A stretch of DNA of 64,000 nucleotides from Seongchinamella unica. GTDB lineage: Bacteria; Pseudomonadota; Gammaproteobacteria; Pseudomonadales; Halieaceae. The notes beneath the pieces are model-generated. The model had not been told where the DNA came from. It was given only the letters and a program-made list of their open reading frames with translations, and did not search any database. The stretch covers positions 248,001 through 312,000 of the forward strand of contig NZ_SMSE01000004.1 of assembly GCF_004354085.1 (NCBI RefSeq), given 5' to 3'. Position numbers and translations under genes: made by a program. How positions within the stretch are numbered: the stretch's first letter is position 1; each line of letters opens with the position of its first letter. Of the stretch, positions 45,550 through 55,614 are shown one piece after another.

Positions 45550-46575
45550 CTACACCGCAGGCTGCCTTTTCAGCGCCTGCCGTTTGCGCAGATTTTCAAG
45601 TAATAACAACATCATCCAGGCATACAGGGTGACACCGATAAACAACGCGATACGCACCGCAGATGCGACGTACGGGTCCTTGCCATTGATCGTATCCTCA
45701 ACCGCCGGACCCACCAGGATAAACAGGGTGACCGTGACATTCTGCCAGAAGGTGGGACCGAATGCGCTGGCCAGAACGCCATAGAACTTGGCCAGCAGAA
45801 AACCGCTGAATAACAGCGTCCACAGCCAGAACATAAACAGGTTGGGCACCAGCTTCAGGCAAAACCAGAATACCATGGCGAACACGGCCGCCAGACAGGT
45901 AGAACCCAACAGTTCGACCCCCGCATGCTTTGCCGCAGTCTCGTTGGCCTGCTGGCCCAGAGCGACTGACTTCATGACAATCGGCGCATATGCGGTCGGG
46001 TTGTAAAGCACCAGCAGGTAACTTGGAAAAACCACCAACGTAGCGCGCAGGGCCAACCAGCTCGACTGCAGGGGTTCCGAGTGAGGGGGCGGCGCTGTCG
46101 ATACATTGTCCTCGGGAAACCAGGGGTAGACCAGCCACTGGCAGACCACGGCAATGGCAATGTTCAGTAGCAATGCCGAGATGATCATCATCGCCAGTGA
46201 TGGCCCCATCACACCCAGGGCAGAAATAAGCGTAATGCCAATGGTCAGCAACAACCCCACCGGCCCCTTGCCCTTGTTCAGGGACAGGTAATTCGCAAAG
46301 AACAGACCCAGCAAGACAATAATCAGCCCGGTCATCGTGTGGTAGGTCAGTATCGGGATCAACAACAGGCCACTGCCGAGCATCAGGGACAGCACCAGAA
46401 TCAGCCCCAAAAGACCCTTCAGCCCCATGGGCGGCTTGGGGTCGGCCCCCAGCAAAAAGGCAAACAGCGGCGCGATGAAAGGCAGGTTTGCATCCATCCC
46501 ATAACTGGTCGCGAGGGCGATACTCATTGCCAGGCTCAGCCTGAATACCCGTCGCGCTGCTATCGGCATGCTCAC
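45550..46575 (-). CDS. DUF2955 (FUSC-like) inner-membrane permease
   Basis: A 341-residue protein with about ten hydrophobic segments in two sets, opening RVFRLSLAMSIALATSYGMDANLPFIAPLFAFLLGADPKPP, characteristic of DUF2955. The family resembles FUSC/AaeB permeases and is found beside HlyD adaptors. Here it follows the HlyD gene by ten bases, so it is probably the inner-membrane pump of a tripartite exporter. Substrate unknown; aromatic acids or amphiphiles are possible by analogy with AaeAB. Confidence 0.85.
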   Translation of the reverse strand: MSMPIAARRVFRLSLAMSIALATSYGMDANLPFIAPLFAFLLGADPKPPMGLKGLLGLILVLSLMLGSGLLLIPILTYHTMTGLIIVLLGLFFANYLSLNKGKGPVGLLLTIGITLISALGVMGPSLAMMIISALLLNIAIAVVCQWLVYPWFPEDNVSTAPPPHSEPLQSSWLALRATLVVFPSYLLVLYNPTAYAPIVMKSVALGQQANETAAKHAGVELLGSTCLAAVFAMVFWFCLKLVPNLFMFWLWTLLFSGFLLAKFYGVLASAFGPTFWQNVTVTLFILVGPAVEDTINGKDPYVASAVRIALFIGVTLYAWMMLLLLENLRKRQALKRQPAV

Positions 46576-46585
46576 TCTATCGGCC

Positions 46586-47737
46586 CTAGTATGCGTAGGA
46601 GACGATGCTCATAAAACGCATATAGAGTCTTCCAAGAATCCGGGTCAGCCAGGCGCCCTCGGTATAGGCCATGACGGAGGCCTGTCCCCCCATGCGCAGC
46701 TGGGTTCGCAATTGCTCTGCCTGCTGTGGGTCAAACCTCACCCTGACCGGAAACCGCTGCGCTGGTCGCAGCCAGTTGCGATCATTATTGACGGTCGGCA
46801 GGGTTCCGGGCTGGGGGGTGCGGCCGGAACTGACTCCCATGCCGATATTGTCGATAACGCCGTGGAAAACCTCGCCAGGCAGGGAATCAAACAGGATTTG
46901 TACCGGCGTACCGGTTAGCAGATGACCGAGGTTGTTTTCGGTGTATTGCGCTTCTATCCAGACATCACTCAGGGAAAGCAGGGTAATGACTGGATGCCCC
47001 ATGCCCGCGAAGGAACCGACATCAGTGCGCAAATCAGTAATCACGCCGCGATCGCCCGCCCTCACCGTGGTGCGTTCCAGGTCCAGTTCGGCTTTCTCCA
47101 CGCCGGTTCTGGCAATGGCAAGAATCGTGTTCAGTTGTTCACTGGAATCCCCACCCTTGGCCTCAGTCGCCTGTTTGATGCCTGCTTCTGCCGCGGACAC
47201 AGCTGCCTTGCTCTGGGCCAGGGTGGCCCGGGATATCTCCAGGCGACGGGTCGATATGGTTCCCGGGTCTTCCTGGTACAAACGCTCGAGGCGATTGGTA
47301 TCTTTTTGCGCCTTGTCGAGATTCGCCAGCGCCGAACGCAGGTTGGCCCGGGCCGCTTCGACTGCGGCATCACCGGCCTCTACCTGGCTCAGGGCGTTGC
47401 GGTAATCGGAGCGGGCCTTGGCGAGCGCTATTTCATACTGGGAGGGATCGATCTGGAACAGCGGCTGACCCGCTTCCACCTCCTGGTTATTGGCAACAAA
47501 TACCTCGGTGACATTACCGGACACCTGGGGCGCCACGCCGATCACATAACCCTGCACCCGGGCCTGGGTGGTGTAGGGCGTGTACCTGTCACTGGCCAGG
47601 TACCAGCAAAGGGTCAGGAGAATGACCAGTGCCACGGCCTGTCCACCGCGTTTTACCGTTTTCGAGGCCGCGTCCTGTTCGTCGACCTGCCCGGCTTCGT
47701 CCTTACTGTCTGCGTCGCTCATGGTGTTCCCCATCAA
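46586..47737 (-). CDS. HlyD/EmrA-type periplasmic adaptor
   Basis: A 383-residue membrane-fusion protein: one N-terminal span (about 33-50), lipoyl halves VQGYVIGVAPQVSGNVTEVFVANNQEVEAGQPLFQIDP and LDLERTTVRAGDRGVITDLRTDVGSFAG, a coiled-coil hairpin between (about 100-205) rich in Ala, Arg and Gln, and a beta-barrel part. It bridges the DUF2955 permease and the outer-membrane factor. Its start overlaps the outer-membrane gene's stop by four bases; ATG 47722 is an alternative start. Confidence 0.92.
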   Translation of the reverse strand: MMGNTMSDADSKDEAGQVDEQDAASKTVKRGGQAVALVILLTLCWYLASDRYTPYTTQARVQGYVIGVAPQVSGNVTEVFVANNQEVEAGQPLFQIDPSQYEIALAKARSDYRNALSQVEAGDAAVEAARANLRSALANLDKAQKDTNRLERLYQEDPGTISTRRLEISRATLAQSKAAVSAAEAGIKQATEAKGGDSSEQLNTILAIARTGVEKAELDLERTTVRAGDRGVITDLRTDVGSFAGMGHPVITLLSLSDVWIEAQYTENNLGHLLTGTPVQILFDSLPGEVFHGVIDNIGMGVSSGRTPQPGTLPTVNNDRNWLRPAQRFPVRVRFDPQQAEQLRTQLRMGGQASVMAYTEGAWLTRILGRLYMRFMSIVSYAY

Positions 47738-49263
47738 GGCCGTTTCTGTTCGATTGCGGGCACCGGGTCATCCAGCATGCCGTCCCAGTCCGTGCGCTGT
47801 TCCATAATCTCCCGGACCGCGTCCGGCACCAGATCTTGCGCCTGGGCGGGACGCCATCCGCCCCCCAGCGCCTTGTAAAACGCGATAACCCCGTTGATGT
47901 GGGCTCCCTGGTTAGCCACGTAGGCGGCGGACCGCGCAGCCCGCGACTGCTGTGCAGTGAGTACCCGCTGGAAGTCGGAATAACCCTCCCGATAGCGCTT
48001 GGTGGACAGCGCCAGCGAACGCTCTGCCGCCTGTAGTGCCTCGGCCAGTACCTGCTGCTGCTCACGGGTTTTCACCACGGCGATGGCGGCACTGTCGATT
48101 TCAGCGGCGGCGGCCAGTACCGTCAACTGGTAGCCTTCTATCAATTGCTGCAGGCGCACGTCCTGCACCCGGACCCGATTTTCAATCCGGTCGTAGTTGA
48201 ACAGGTTCCAGGTAAATCCCGGCCCGACACCGGTAGCCAGGGCGTCGGCAGTCAGGTCCAGGGAATTGCCCGACCAGCCGATGGTTCCAAACAGGGAAAT
48301 TGAGGGGTAGAGGTCTGCCCGGGCGATGCCGATTTGTGCCGACTGGGCGGCGACGCTGAAGGCGGCGCTGCGAACATCGGGGCGACGGAGCAGCAAAGTC
48401 GCAGGAAACGCATTGATGTAAACCGGGTTCAGTGCCGGCAGTTCGCTGGCCGCCGTGTTCAACTCCGGCAGCTCGCCAGGCGAGCGTCCCAGCAGTACGC
48501 CTAATCCGTTTTCTACCTGCCTGAGGCTGGATTCAAGTTCAGGAATGGTGGACACGGTCGCCAGGTACTGGGTTCGCGCCTGTTGCACGTCCAGTTCCGA
48601 CGACTGGCCACTCTCGAACAGCCGGGTGGTGATTTCCAGACTGCGATGCTGCAGGTCAGCGTTCTCCCGGGCAATCTCGATCTGGCGGGCGATAGTCAGG
48701 TAACTGTAATAGGCCTGGGCCACCTGTGCCGCCAACAGCACCTGGGCATTTTGCTGATTGCTGATGGAGGCGAAGAAAGCCGCGTCGGCAGACTCCACCC
48801 CGCGCCGCCAGCGCCCCCAGAAATCCAGCTCCCAGCCGATATCAAACCCAAGGTCATAGGCGTTGAGATTCGAGTGATCGCCCGACTTGCGGCCCTCGGT
48901 CGGCCAGCGGTCGGCTCTCGCCCAACTGCCGCTCGCTTGCTGGACCTGCGGATACTGACTGCCGGTTGCAATACCCAGCAGCGCCCTGCTTTCAAGTACC
49001 GCCAGGCCGGCCAGGCGCAGGTTGTAGTTCTCCCGGCGGGCAATCTCGATGAATTGATTCAACAGCGGATCACCGAAGGCCTGCCACCAGAACTGCAGGT
49101 CTTCCTCCGCCGGTGACGCGGGGTTCACCTGGCCATAGAGATCAGTCTGCCACTGTTCCAGCCAGGCAACCTCGGGTTCCTCGTAATCCGGTCCCAGGTT
49201 GGTGCAGGCCTGCAGGAGCAGTGAAGCGCCGGCCATGGCCAGCGCCCTGGTGATCAAACTCAT
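47734..49263 (-). CDS. NodT/OprM-type outer-membrane efflux lipoprotein
   Basis: A 509-residue outer-membrane factor. The lipoprotein signal ends at LLLQAC (Cys20), followed by TNLGPDYEEPEVAW, the standard opening of NodT-family channels. Two TolC-type repeats follow, with QARTQYLATVSTIPELESSLRQVENGLGVLLGRSPGEL in the first and RPDVRSAAFSVAAQSAQIGIARADLYPSISLFGTIG in the second. The ATG at 49263 overlaps the AI-2E stop by four bases, and a longer in-frame form would run inside that gene. It forms the exit duct for the HlyD/DUF2955 pair. Confidence 0.93.
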   Translation of the reverse strand: MSLITRALAMAGASLLLQACTNLGPDYEEPEVAWLEQWQTDLYGQVNPASPAEEDLQFWWQAFGDPLLNQFIEIARRENYNLRLAGLAVLESRALLGIATGSQYPQVQQASGSWARADRWPTEGRKSGDHSNLNAYDLGFDIGWELDFWGRWRRGVESADAAFFASISNQQNAQVLLAAQVAQAYYSYLTIARQIEIARENADLQHRSLEITTRLFESGQSSELDVQQARTQYLATVSTIPELESSLRQVENGLGVLLGRSPGELPELNTAASELPALNPVYINAFPATLLLRRPDVRSAAFSVAAQSAQIGIARADLYPSISLFGTIGWSGNSLDLTADALATGVGPGFTWNLFNYDRIENRVRVQDVRLQQLIEGYQLTVLAAAAEIDSAAIAVVKTREQQQVLAEALQAAERSLALSTKRYREGYSDFQRVLTAQQSRAARSAAYVANQGAHINGVIAFYKALGGGWRPAQAQDLVPDAVREIMEQRTDWDGMLDDPVPAIEQKRP

Positions 49264-50381
49264 TCTCCAGCCTGATCCGTCGCCGCAACAACCTCCTCTG
49301 GCGAATGCGTATGGACGGAAACCCACTGCATAAATACCTGGTAACCGACTGCCAATACAACCGCGCCAGTGAACAGCCCGACGAATCCGGAAGAGACCAT
49401 ACCGCCCAGAGCACCAATCAGTATGACCGGCATGGGCGCCTCTACCCCGCGCCCGAGTAACAGCGGCTTGAGTACATTGTCGGCCAGGGCTGTGATAATC
49501 ACCGCAACCGTCCACACCGTATTCATCACCGTCCCGGAATCGCCGCCGTTCCAGATCCAGATGATGACCGGGATACCGATTAACATTGCGGGCAACTGCA
49601 TGATTGCCATCAGTAACACCACCAGGGCGAGGATACCCGCAGCGGGCACCCCTGCCAGCAGAAAAACGAGCCCCATCAATACCGCCTGGATAGCGGCCAC
49701 GCCGAGCACGCCCACAGCCACGGAGCGTGTCGTCATGGTCACCAGGTTATGTACCCTGGGTCCCTGCTCCGGCCCGGCGATACGACTGAAAATGTTCAGG
49801 GTCGCACCACTGCCACCCTTGCCGTAGGCCATCATGATACCGGCGACGATAAGGGCGCCGAGCAACAGGGCAATACCCCCGGCCGTATTCCTGGCCATGG
49901 CCAGCACGCCCCTCATCACCGATTCGACATTGGTCCTGTATTTGGCGATGAAGGCGGGGAGATTTTCGCTGGCCTCGGTCCAGGCGGCGTAAACCTGCTT
50001 GCCCACCACCGGCCACTCGGCGACAGCTTCTTTTGGCGGTCGCAGGCCCAGGGTACCGGCGTTATAGGCCTCGTGCAGGTACCTCAGTTCCTCGGCCATT
50101 GATCCGGCGAGTTTCACGGCGGGAACACCGATGAGCAATAGCCCGGACAGCACAATGACGGTAGCCGCGCGCCCCTGCTTGCCGGCAAATTTGTCAGCCA
50201 GCTTCTGGTGCATTGGGTATAGCGTGACCCCGAGAATCAGTGCCCAGAGCATCAGGTTCAAAAACGGACTGAATACGCGAAAACACATCACCACCAGCAG
50301 GAAGACAATACTGACCCTGATAATTACGTCAGTAAATTCCTTGGCGGTCATGGGGTGAGACTCAATTTCGTTATTTTCCAT
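49260..50381 (-). CDS. AI-2E-family transporter
   Basis: A 373-residue inner-membrane protein with about eight spans, of the AI-2E/PerM-like exporter family: paired spans at the N-terminus (RVFSPFLNLMLWALILGVTLYPMHQKL), a periplasmic helical region (about 100-165) and the C-terminal AIMQLPAMLIGIPVIIWIW...KPLLLGRGVEAPMPVILIGALGG motif. The family was named after autoinducer-2 export but many members do other work, such as Na+/H+ exchange. It is first in the export operon. Confidence 0.88.
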   Translation of the reverse strand: MENNEIESHPMTAKEFTDVIIRVSIVFLLVVMCFRVFSPFLNLMLWALILGVTLYPMHQKLADKFAGKQGRAATVIVLSGLLLIGVPAVKLAGSMAEELRYLHEAYNAGTLGLRPPKEAVAEWPVVGKQVYAAWTEASENLPAFIAKYRTNVESVMRGVLAMARNTAGGIALLLGALIVAGIMMAYGKGGSGATLNIFSRIAGPEQGPRVHNLVTMTTRSVAVGVLGVAAIQAVLMGLVFLLAGVPAAGILALVVLLMAIMQLPAMLIGIPVIIWIWNGGDSGTVMNTVWTVAVIITALADNVLKPLLLGRGVEAPMPVILIGALGGMVSSGFVGLFTGAVVLAVGYQVFMQWVSVHTHSPEEVVAATDQAGE

Positions 50382-50496
50382 GCTACATCCCTAGGTTTGA
50401 TATGGCCGGGCAAGGAGGCTCCAGCCCTAGCAGAGTAGCATATCGGAACAAATTTTCTATGCAGGAGCGGCGTTCAGGGCCGCCAGCGCGGGCGCG

Positions 50497-51528
50497 TCAG
50501 ATAGTCCCGCGTTCCCTGGCCATATCCAGGGCCAGGTCTTCAATCATGTCTTCCTGGCCCCCGACGGTGCGGCGCCTGCCGAGTTCCACCAGGATATCCC
50601 GGCTGGACAGGTTGTATTTGGCCGCCGAGCGCTTGGCAAACAACAGGAAGGAGGAGTAGACACCGGCGTACCCCAGGGTCAGGGCATCCCGGTCTATGCG
50701 CACCTGCTCATCCATCAGCGGGGTGATCAGGTCCTCGGCGATATCCATGGCCTTGAAAGTATCGACCCCGGTTTCTATGCCCATCCGGTCGCACACCGCG
50801 ATAAACACCTCCAGTGGCGTATTACCGGCGCCGGCGCCAAGACCAGCCATGGAACCATCGATGCGGTTGGCCCCTGCTGCCACCGCAGCAATGGAGTTGG
50901 CGACCCCCATGGCCAGGTTGTGGTGGCCGTGAAAGCCCAGCTCCGTTTCCGGCTTGAGCTCGGCGCGGGCCAGTGCCACCCGGGCAGTGACATCGTCCGG
51001 CAGCATGTAGCCCGCGGAGTCGGTGATGTAAACACAGTTGGCACCGTAGTCTTCCATCAGTTTCAGTTGGGTCAGCAATTCTTCCGGCTCGATCATGTGC
51101 GCCATCATCAGAAAGCCCACGGTATCCAGCCCGTCCATAGCGGCCGCCGCGCTGATGTGCTGCTCGGACACATCCGCCTCGGTGCAGTGGGTGGCCACCC
51201 GGATGGTGGAGATACCGCAATCCACGGCCATTTTCAGGTGGTCAACCGTACCGATTCCAGGCAATAGCAGGGCCGACACTCTGGTATTGTTCATTTCCTT
51301 ACAGACCGCGCTGAGGTAATCCTCGTCGCTGGCGGCCGGGAAGCCATAGTTGACCGAGGCCCCACCCAGGCCATCGCCATGGGTCACTTCAATCAGGGGG
51401 ACACCGGCGTCGTCCATGGCCCTGGCCACAGTCACCATTTCCTCCACCGTAATCTGGTGCCGCTTGGGGTGCATCCCGTCGCGCAGGCACATATCGTGTA
51501 CGGTAATTTGCTTGCCTTTCAGATCCAT
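50497..51528 (-). CDS. 4-hydroxy-2-oxovalerate aldolase
   Basis: Metal-dependent aldolase that splits 4-hydroxy-2-oxo acids to pyruvate and an aldehyde; it acts in a complex with the acetaldehyde dehydrogenase encoded just upstream. Motifs are [17 protein letters not shown] near residue 10, [15 protein letters not shown] about 49-63, [20 protein letters not shown] and [18 protein letters not shown]. Length 343. It corresponds to DmpG/BphI/HsaF. It is last in the catabolic unit 56584-50497. Confidence 0.95.
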   Translation of the reverse strand: MDLKGKQITVHDMCLRDGMHPKRHQITVEEMVTVARAMDDAGVPLIEVTHGDGLGGASVNYGFPAASDEDYLSAVCKEMNNTRVSALLLPGIGTVDHLKMAVDCGISTIRVATHCTEADVSEQHISAAAAMDGLDTVGFLMMAHMIEPEELLTQLKLMEDYGANCVYITDSAGYMLPDDVTARVALARAELKPETELGFHGHHNLAMGVANSIAAVAAGANRIDGSMAGLGAGAGNTPLEVFIAVCDRMGIETGVDTFKAMDIAEDLITPLMDEQVRIDRDALTLGYAGVYSSFLLFAKRSAAKYNLSSRDILVELGRRRTVGGQEDMIEDLALDMARERGTI

Positions 51529-51642
51529 TGTCTTTCTCCAAATGTCGGGCCAGTTCCTGCAAACGCGGGCTCAAGCCAGATGATTCCTCTGACATTCCGG
51601 CCAACTCGTCTGTCATCCCGGCGTTGTGTTAGCGCTAGAGCC

Positions 51643-52551
51643 TCAAGCCGCCGTGGGCACGAAATTACCCGCCAGCATTTCCTCTGCGTACATCTCGGCG
51701 GTGCGCAGTCCGGCGGCGGTCATGATATCCAGGTTACCCGCGTATTTCGGCAGGAAATCGCCCAGTCCCTCGACCTCCATGTAAATGGAGACCCGCTTGC
51801 CATCGAATACGGGGCCATTTTTAAGCAGGTAGCCCGGCACATATTGCTGCACATCTGCAATCATCTCGTGCACCGAGCGGGTGATGGCCTCCTGGTCGGG
51901 TTCATCCACGGTCAGGCAATGCACCGTATCGCGCATGATCAGCGGCGGTTCTGCCGGGTTGATGATGATGATGGCCTTGCCGCTGTCGGCACCGCCCACC
52001 AGCTCGATACCTCTTGAGGTGGTGCGGGTAAACTCATCGATATTCTTGCGCGTTCCCGGGCCGGCGGATTTGGAACTCACGGTTGCGACGATTTCACCAT
52101 AGGCCACCTTCTGCACCCGGCTCACCGCCGCCACCAGGGGAATCGTCGCCTGGCCGCCACAGGTCACCATATTGACGTTCATCGCTTTCTGCTCAACCGC
52201 GCTGGCCAGGTTCACCGGCGGCACGCAAAAGGGGCCGATGGCCGCGGGGGTGAGGTCTATCATGACCGCACCCTGCTCGTTGACCTTGCGGCTGTTCTCG
52301 GCGTGTACATAGGCCGAGGTGGCGTCGAAGCAAATTTGTACCCCGTCTTCCTTCATGGTCGGCAACATCCCGTCGACACCCTCGGCGGTGGTCTTCAGGC
52401 CCATGTCCTTTGCCCGGGCCAAGCCCGGAGAATCCGGATCCACCCCCACCATCCACACCGGTTCCACCACGTCGCTGCGCATGGCCTTCATCAGCAGATC
52501 GGTACCGATATTGCCGGGGCCAATAATGGCCGCTTTGATTTTCTTGCTCAT
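51643..52551 (-). CDS. Acetaldehyde dehydrogenase (acylating)
   Basis: Oxidises the aldehyde from the aldolase to acyl-CoA with NAD+ and CoA. It has the Rossmann start [17 protein letters not shown], the catalytic Cys131 in [17 protein letters not shown] and the VKSK-like [21 protein letters not shown] segment. The ATG at 52551 is preceded by GGGAG; a start four codons earlier lacks one. The protein is 302 residues, as DmpF/BphJ/HsaG. REP-like palindromic scraps (51592-51623 and 52564-52590) flank the gene. Confidence 0.95.
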   Translation of the reverse strand: MSKKIKAAIIGPGNIGTDLLMKAMRSDVVEPVWMVGVDPDSPGLARAKDMGLKTTAEGVDGMLPTMKEDGVQICFDATSAYVHAENSRKVNEQGAVMIDLTPAAIGPFCVPPVNLASAVEQKAMNVNMVTCGGQATIPLVAAVSRVQKVAYGEIVATVSSKSAGPGTRKNIDEFTRTTSRGIELVGGADSGKAIIIINPAEPPLIMRDTVHCLTVDEPDQEAITRSVHEMIADVQQYVPGYLLKNGPVFDGKRVSIYMEVEGLGDFLPKYAGNLDIMTAAGLRTAEMYAEEMLAGNFVPTAA

Positions 52552-52618
52552 TGAATCTCCCACTTCATCCCGGCGGCGGCCGGAATCCAGTTAACCTCTG
52601 TTGGCGTGACCAAATCAC

Positions 52619-53419
52619 CTAGACGAACTTACAGCTGCAGCCGCCAATGCCCTCGATTTCCAGGCGCATCTCATCACCGGCCACCACCGGTATCAGCGGC
52701 GCCAGCGAACCCGATAAAATCACCTCACCCGCCTTGAACGGAATCCCGAACTCACCGAGGGTGTTGGCCAGCCAGGCCACCGCTGTCAGCGGGTTGCCCT
52801 GCACGGCACTGCCGAGTCCCTCGGAGTGGAACTCGCCATTCTTGTAGATGGTCATCTTCAGGTTCGGCAGGTCGTAGTCGCGGGGATCGACCTCGTTTTC
52901 ACCCAGCACGTAGACACCGCAGGAGGCGTTGTCCGCCACGGTATCCTGAATCTTGATGTTCCAGTCATCGATGCGCGAGTCGACGATTTCGAAACAGGGC
53001 ATGATGGTCTCGGTGGCCGCAAGCACATCCTGCTCCGTCACGCCCGGCCCCACCAGGTCTTTCTTCAGACGGAAAGCAATCTCGCCCTCGGCTCGCGGCG
53101 CGATCAGGTGGCCCGCAATCGGAATGTCGGCACCGTCAGGGTAGGCCATCGCATCCGTGAGAAAACCAAAGTCGGGCTGGAACACGCCCAGCATGTCCTG
53201 GACCGGCTTGCTGGTCACGCCAATCTTCTTGCCGACTACGCGCTCGCCGTCGTCCTGCTGCCGGCGTTTCAGCATGCGCAGGCTGATATGGTAGGCGTCT
53301 TCAATCGTGATATCGGTTTCGCGATCGGTGAGCGGGGGCAGGGAGTTGCACTTGCGCATCGCCTGATACAGCTCATCACCTAACTGCTCGATCTTGCTGG
53401 GATCCATCATCCGGTTCAC
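52619..53419 (-). CDS. 2-hydroxypenta-2,4-dienoate hydratase
   Basis: Adds water to 2-hydroxy-dienoates to make 4-hydroxy-2-oxo acids for the aldolase. Seen are GKKIGVTSKPVQDMLGVFQPDFGFL, the metal-binding acidic pair in APRAEGEIAF and CFEIVDSRIDDW, and DNASCGVYVLG. Length 266, as DmpE/BphH/HsaE/TesE. The start is a GTG at 53419 or the ATG at 53410. Its place between the hydrolase and the acetaldehyde dehydrogenase follows pathway order. Confidence 0.93.
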   Translation of the reverse strand: MNRMMDPSKIEQLGDELYQAMRKCNSLPPLTDRETDITIEDAYHISLRMLKRRQQDDGERVVGKKIGVTSKPVQDMLGVFQPDFGFLTDAMAYPDGADIPIAGHLIAPRAEGEIAFRLKKDLVGPGVTEQDVLAATETIMPCFEIVDSRIDDWNIKIQDTVADNASCGVYVLGENEVDPRDYDLPNLKMTIYKNGEFHSEGLGSAVQGNPLTAVAWLANTLGEFGIPFKAGEVILSGSLAPLIPVVAGDEMRLEIEGIGGCSCKFV

Positions 53420-53487
53420 TACCTTGAGAAATGCAGGCGTAATTCTACACTGCCGGGGCGGCTACCCGGTTTAAATTGATTGGCTGT

Positions 53488-54321
53488 TCAGCCGTTCTGC
53501 AGAAAGTCCAGGCAGGCCCGATTGAACATGCCTTCGTGCTCCACCATCACCCAGTGGCCGCATTCGTTGACCAGTATGGTACGCATGTGCCGAATGTTCC
53601 TGACCATGGCCATGATGCCCTCCTCGGGCATCATCTTTTCGTCCATACCCCAGAACCCGAGGGTGGGACAGCCGATTTCACCCAACCTGTCGACCAGCAC
53701 GGGAATATCCATGGTGGCCATCACATGGCCATTCATGATTTCCATAATCTGCATGCGTTCCGCCACCAATTCATCGGTGGCCAATTGAGCGTTGTGCATC
53801 AGGCCGGTTGCAAACAGGTCCTTCATCACGGCCGGCGTTACCGGTTCCCCGGAGCCAAACACCTGGAAGACCTTCTGCATCCCTGGCATTTTCTGGTACT
53901 CCGCCAGCTCGCTGAGCCCCCCCGGCGCCATCAGGATCAGTTTCTCTACCAGTTCCGGATAGTCCAGCGTGAGCCCAATGGCGATGGCGCCTCCCAGGGA
54001 ATTGCCCACCAGAGTACACTTGTCCACGCCCGCGCAATCCAGGGTCTGTTTGATACACTCGACAAAGAATGACAGTGGGTGGTCCACGTCATCCGGCTTG
54101 TCAGAAAAGCCGTAGCCGATGTGATCAGGGATGATGCAGCGATACCCGGCCTCAACCAACATCGGGTAATTGCCCTTGAAGTTGGAGTAGCCGCTGGCAC
54201 CGGGGCCGGAGCCGTGAAGGAAGACCACCACCTCACCCGTGCCCTCATCCAGGTAATGGATTTTGTAACCATTGGCGCAATGGGCGTATTTACCCTCGGG
54301 CAGCAGGCCTATTTTTCCCAT
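53488..54321 (-). CDS. Alpha/beta hydrolase, meta-cleavage-product type
   Basis: A C-C bond hydrolase of the BphD/HsaD/TesD type, expected to cleave the ring-fission product. The oxyanion segment LHGSGPGASGYSNF, nucleophile Ser108 in VGNSLGGAIAIGL, Asp in FWGMDEKMMP and catalytic His in NECGHWVMVEH are all visible. The ATG at 54321, eight bases after GAGGAA, gives 277 residues. General alpha/beta hydrolases look alike; the context of hydratase, aldolase and HsaA-like genes supports the meta-cleavage role. Confidence 0.87.
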   Translation of the reverse strand: MGKIGLLPEGKYAHCANGYKIHYLDEGTGEVVVFLHGSGPGASGYSNFKGNYPMLVEAGYRCIIPDHIGYGFSDKPDDVDHPLSFFVECIKQTLDCAGVDKCTLVGNSLGGAIAIGLTLDYPELVEKLILMAPGGLSELAEYQKMPGMQKVFQVFGSGEPVTPAVMKDLFATGLMHNAQLATDELVAERMQIMEIMNGHVMATMDIPVLVDRLGEIGCPTLGFWGMDEKMMPEEGIMAMVRNIRHMRTILVNECGHWVMVEHEGMFNRACLDFLQNG

Positions 54322-54423
54322 ATTATTGTTCCTCGCTGGACTACGGCAGGTTTTAACCACAGTGGTTGGCCGACTTCACCGTGCGGCCGAACCGGCTGGT
54401 GATGATCGGCTTTGCGGACAGCA

Positions 54424-55614
54424 CTAAATCGCGTAATCGACGTTTTCCTCCCCAAACATGATAGCCCCCATGTTGTTGGCGAATGGCGTTGAATGATTGG
54501 CCACATGGGCCTGGCTCGCCAGCATATCCAGGTGGAAGTCCAGCAACTCGCTACCGCTACGAATGCCACCACTGCCAGCAGCCTTGAGCATGCGGCTGGA
54601 GAGCTCGAGGCAACGATCGGCCACCACCGCGGAGTCGTAGCGGTAACGCACCCGGTCCTCAACCGGAATCGGCTCGCCGGCCCGGCACTTTTCCATCATC
54701 GCGTCGAAGTTGCGGATCATGGTCAGCTTCATCTCTTCAATGGCAGCACGCACCTCGGCGGCCAGCTCTCGGGCATGGGGGTCGTTCTTCATTTTGTTCG
54801 GTCCGACCTGGCGGGTTTTGGCTACATCGATGAACGCCTGCAGTGCTCCTTCACAGGCGCCCAGTGTGGCGGTACACACGGCGCGCACGAAGACCTGCAT
54901 AAAGGGCATGCGGTACAGGGGGGCGTCGTTGACCGCGTTCCCGGGATTGTCGCAGAGAAACCCGTCCATGGACTTGTGAGTGCGATGTTCGGGGACAAAC
55001 ACGTCGTCCACCACGATGTCGTGGGAACCGGTGCCCTGCAGACCCACCACGTCCCAGTGATCGACAATCTCGTAGTCCTCGATGGGCACCAGGAAGGTGC
55101 GGTAATTGGCCATGTCGAAGGGGGCCTCCGGCGTGGGCACGACCGCACCGAGAAACGCCCACTTGCAGTGTTCCGATCCACTGGAGAAGCTCCAGCGACC
55201 ACTGAGGCGGAAGCCGCCATCCACTACCTTGACCTTACCCACCGGGGCATAGGACGAGGAAATCAATACCGTAGGATCGTCGGCCCAAACGTCCTGCGCG
55301 GCCTGGTCATCGAACACCGCCAACTGCCAGTTATGCACCGCGATCACACCGAGGATCCAGGCACTGGAGGGACAGAAGCGGGCAATCTCGCAGCCCACCA
55401 TGTAAAACACCTGCGGATCCATGGCATAACCGCCCCACTGCTCCGGCTGCAAAATCTTGAAAAAACCGGCCTTGTGGAAATCGGCAACCGTTTCCTCGGG
55501 TACTTTTCGCTGCGCCTTACATTGTGCCCGACGCTGCACCAGTGCCGGCCCCATCGCTCTGGCAGCGGCTATCAGTTCCTGTGCCCGGGGTGATTCCAGT
55601 CCGTATTCGTACAT
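54424..55614 (-). CDS. HsaA-like flavin-dependent aromatic hydroxylase
   Basis: A 396-residue monooxygenase of the acyl-CoA-dehydrogenase fold that uses free reduced flavin. It follows HsaA of steroid degraders closely in motif order: GFFKILQPEQWGGYAMDPQVFY, VHNWQLAVFDDQAAQDVW, ISSSYAPVGKVKVVDGGFRLSGRWSFSSG and VVGLQGTGSHDIVVDDVFVP. HsaA ortho-hydroxylates the phenolic A-ring of a seco-steroid before extradiol cleavage. The flavin reductase partner (HsaB) and dioxygenase (HsaC) are not in this window. The ATG at 55614 follows AGGTGG. Other phenol substrates cannot be excluded. Confidence 0.85.
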   Translation of the reverse strand: MYEYGLESPRAQELIAAARAMGPALVQRRAQCKAQRKVPEETVADFHKAGFFKILQPEQWGGYAMDPQVFYMVGCEIARFCPSSAWILGVIAVHNWQLAVFDDQAAQDVWADDPTVLISSSYAPVGKVKVVDGGFRLSGRWSFSSGSEHCKWAFLGAVVPTPEAPFDMANYRTFLVPIEDYEIVDHWDVVGLQGTGSHDIVVDDVFVPEHRTHKSMDGFLCDNPGNAVNDAPLYRMPFMQVFVRAVCTATLGACEGALQAFIDVAKTRQVGPNKMKNDPHARELAAEVRAAIEEMKLTMIRNFDAMMEKCRAGEPIPVEDRVRYRYDSAVVADRCLELSSRMLKAAGSGGIRSGSELLDFHLDMLASQAHVANHSTPFANNMGAIMFGEENVDYAI

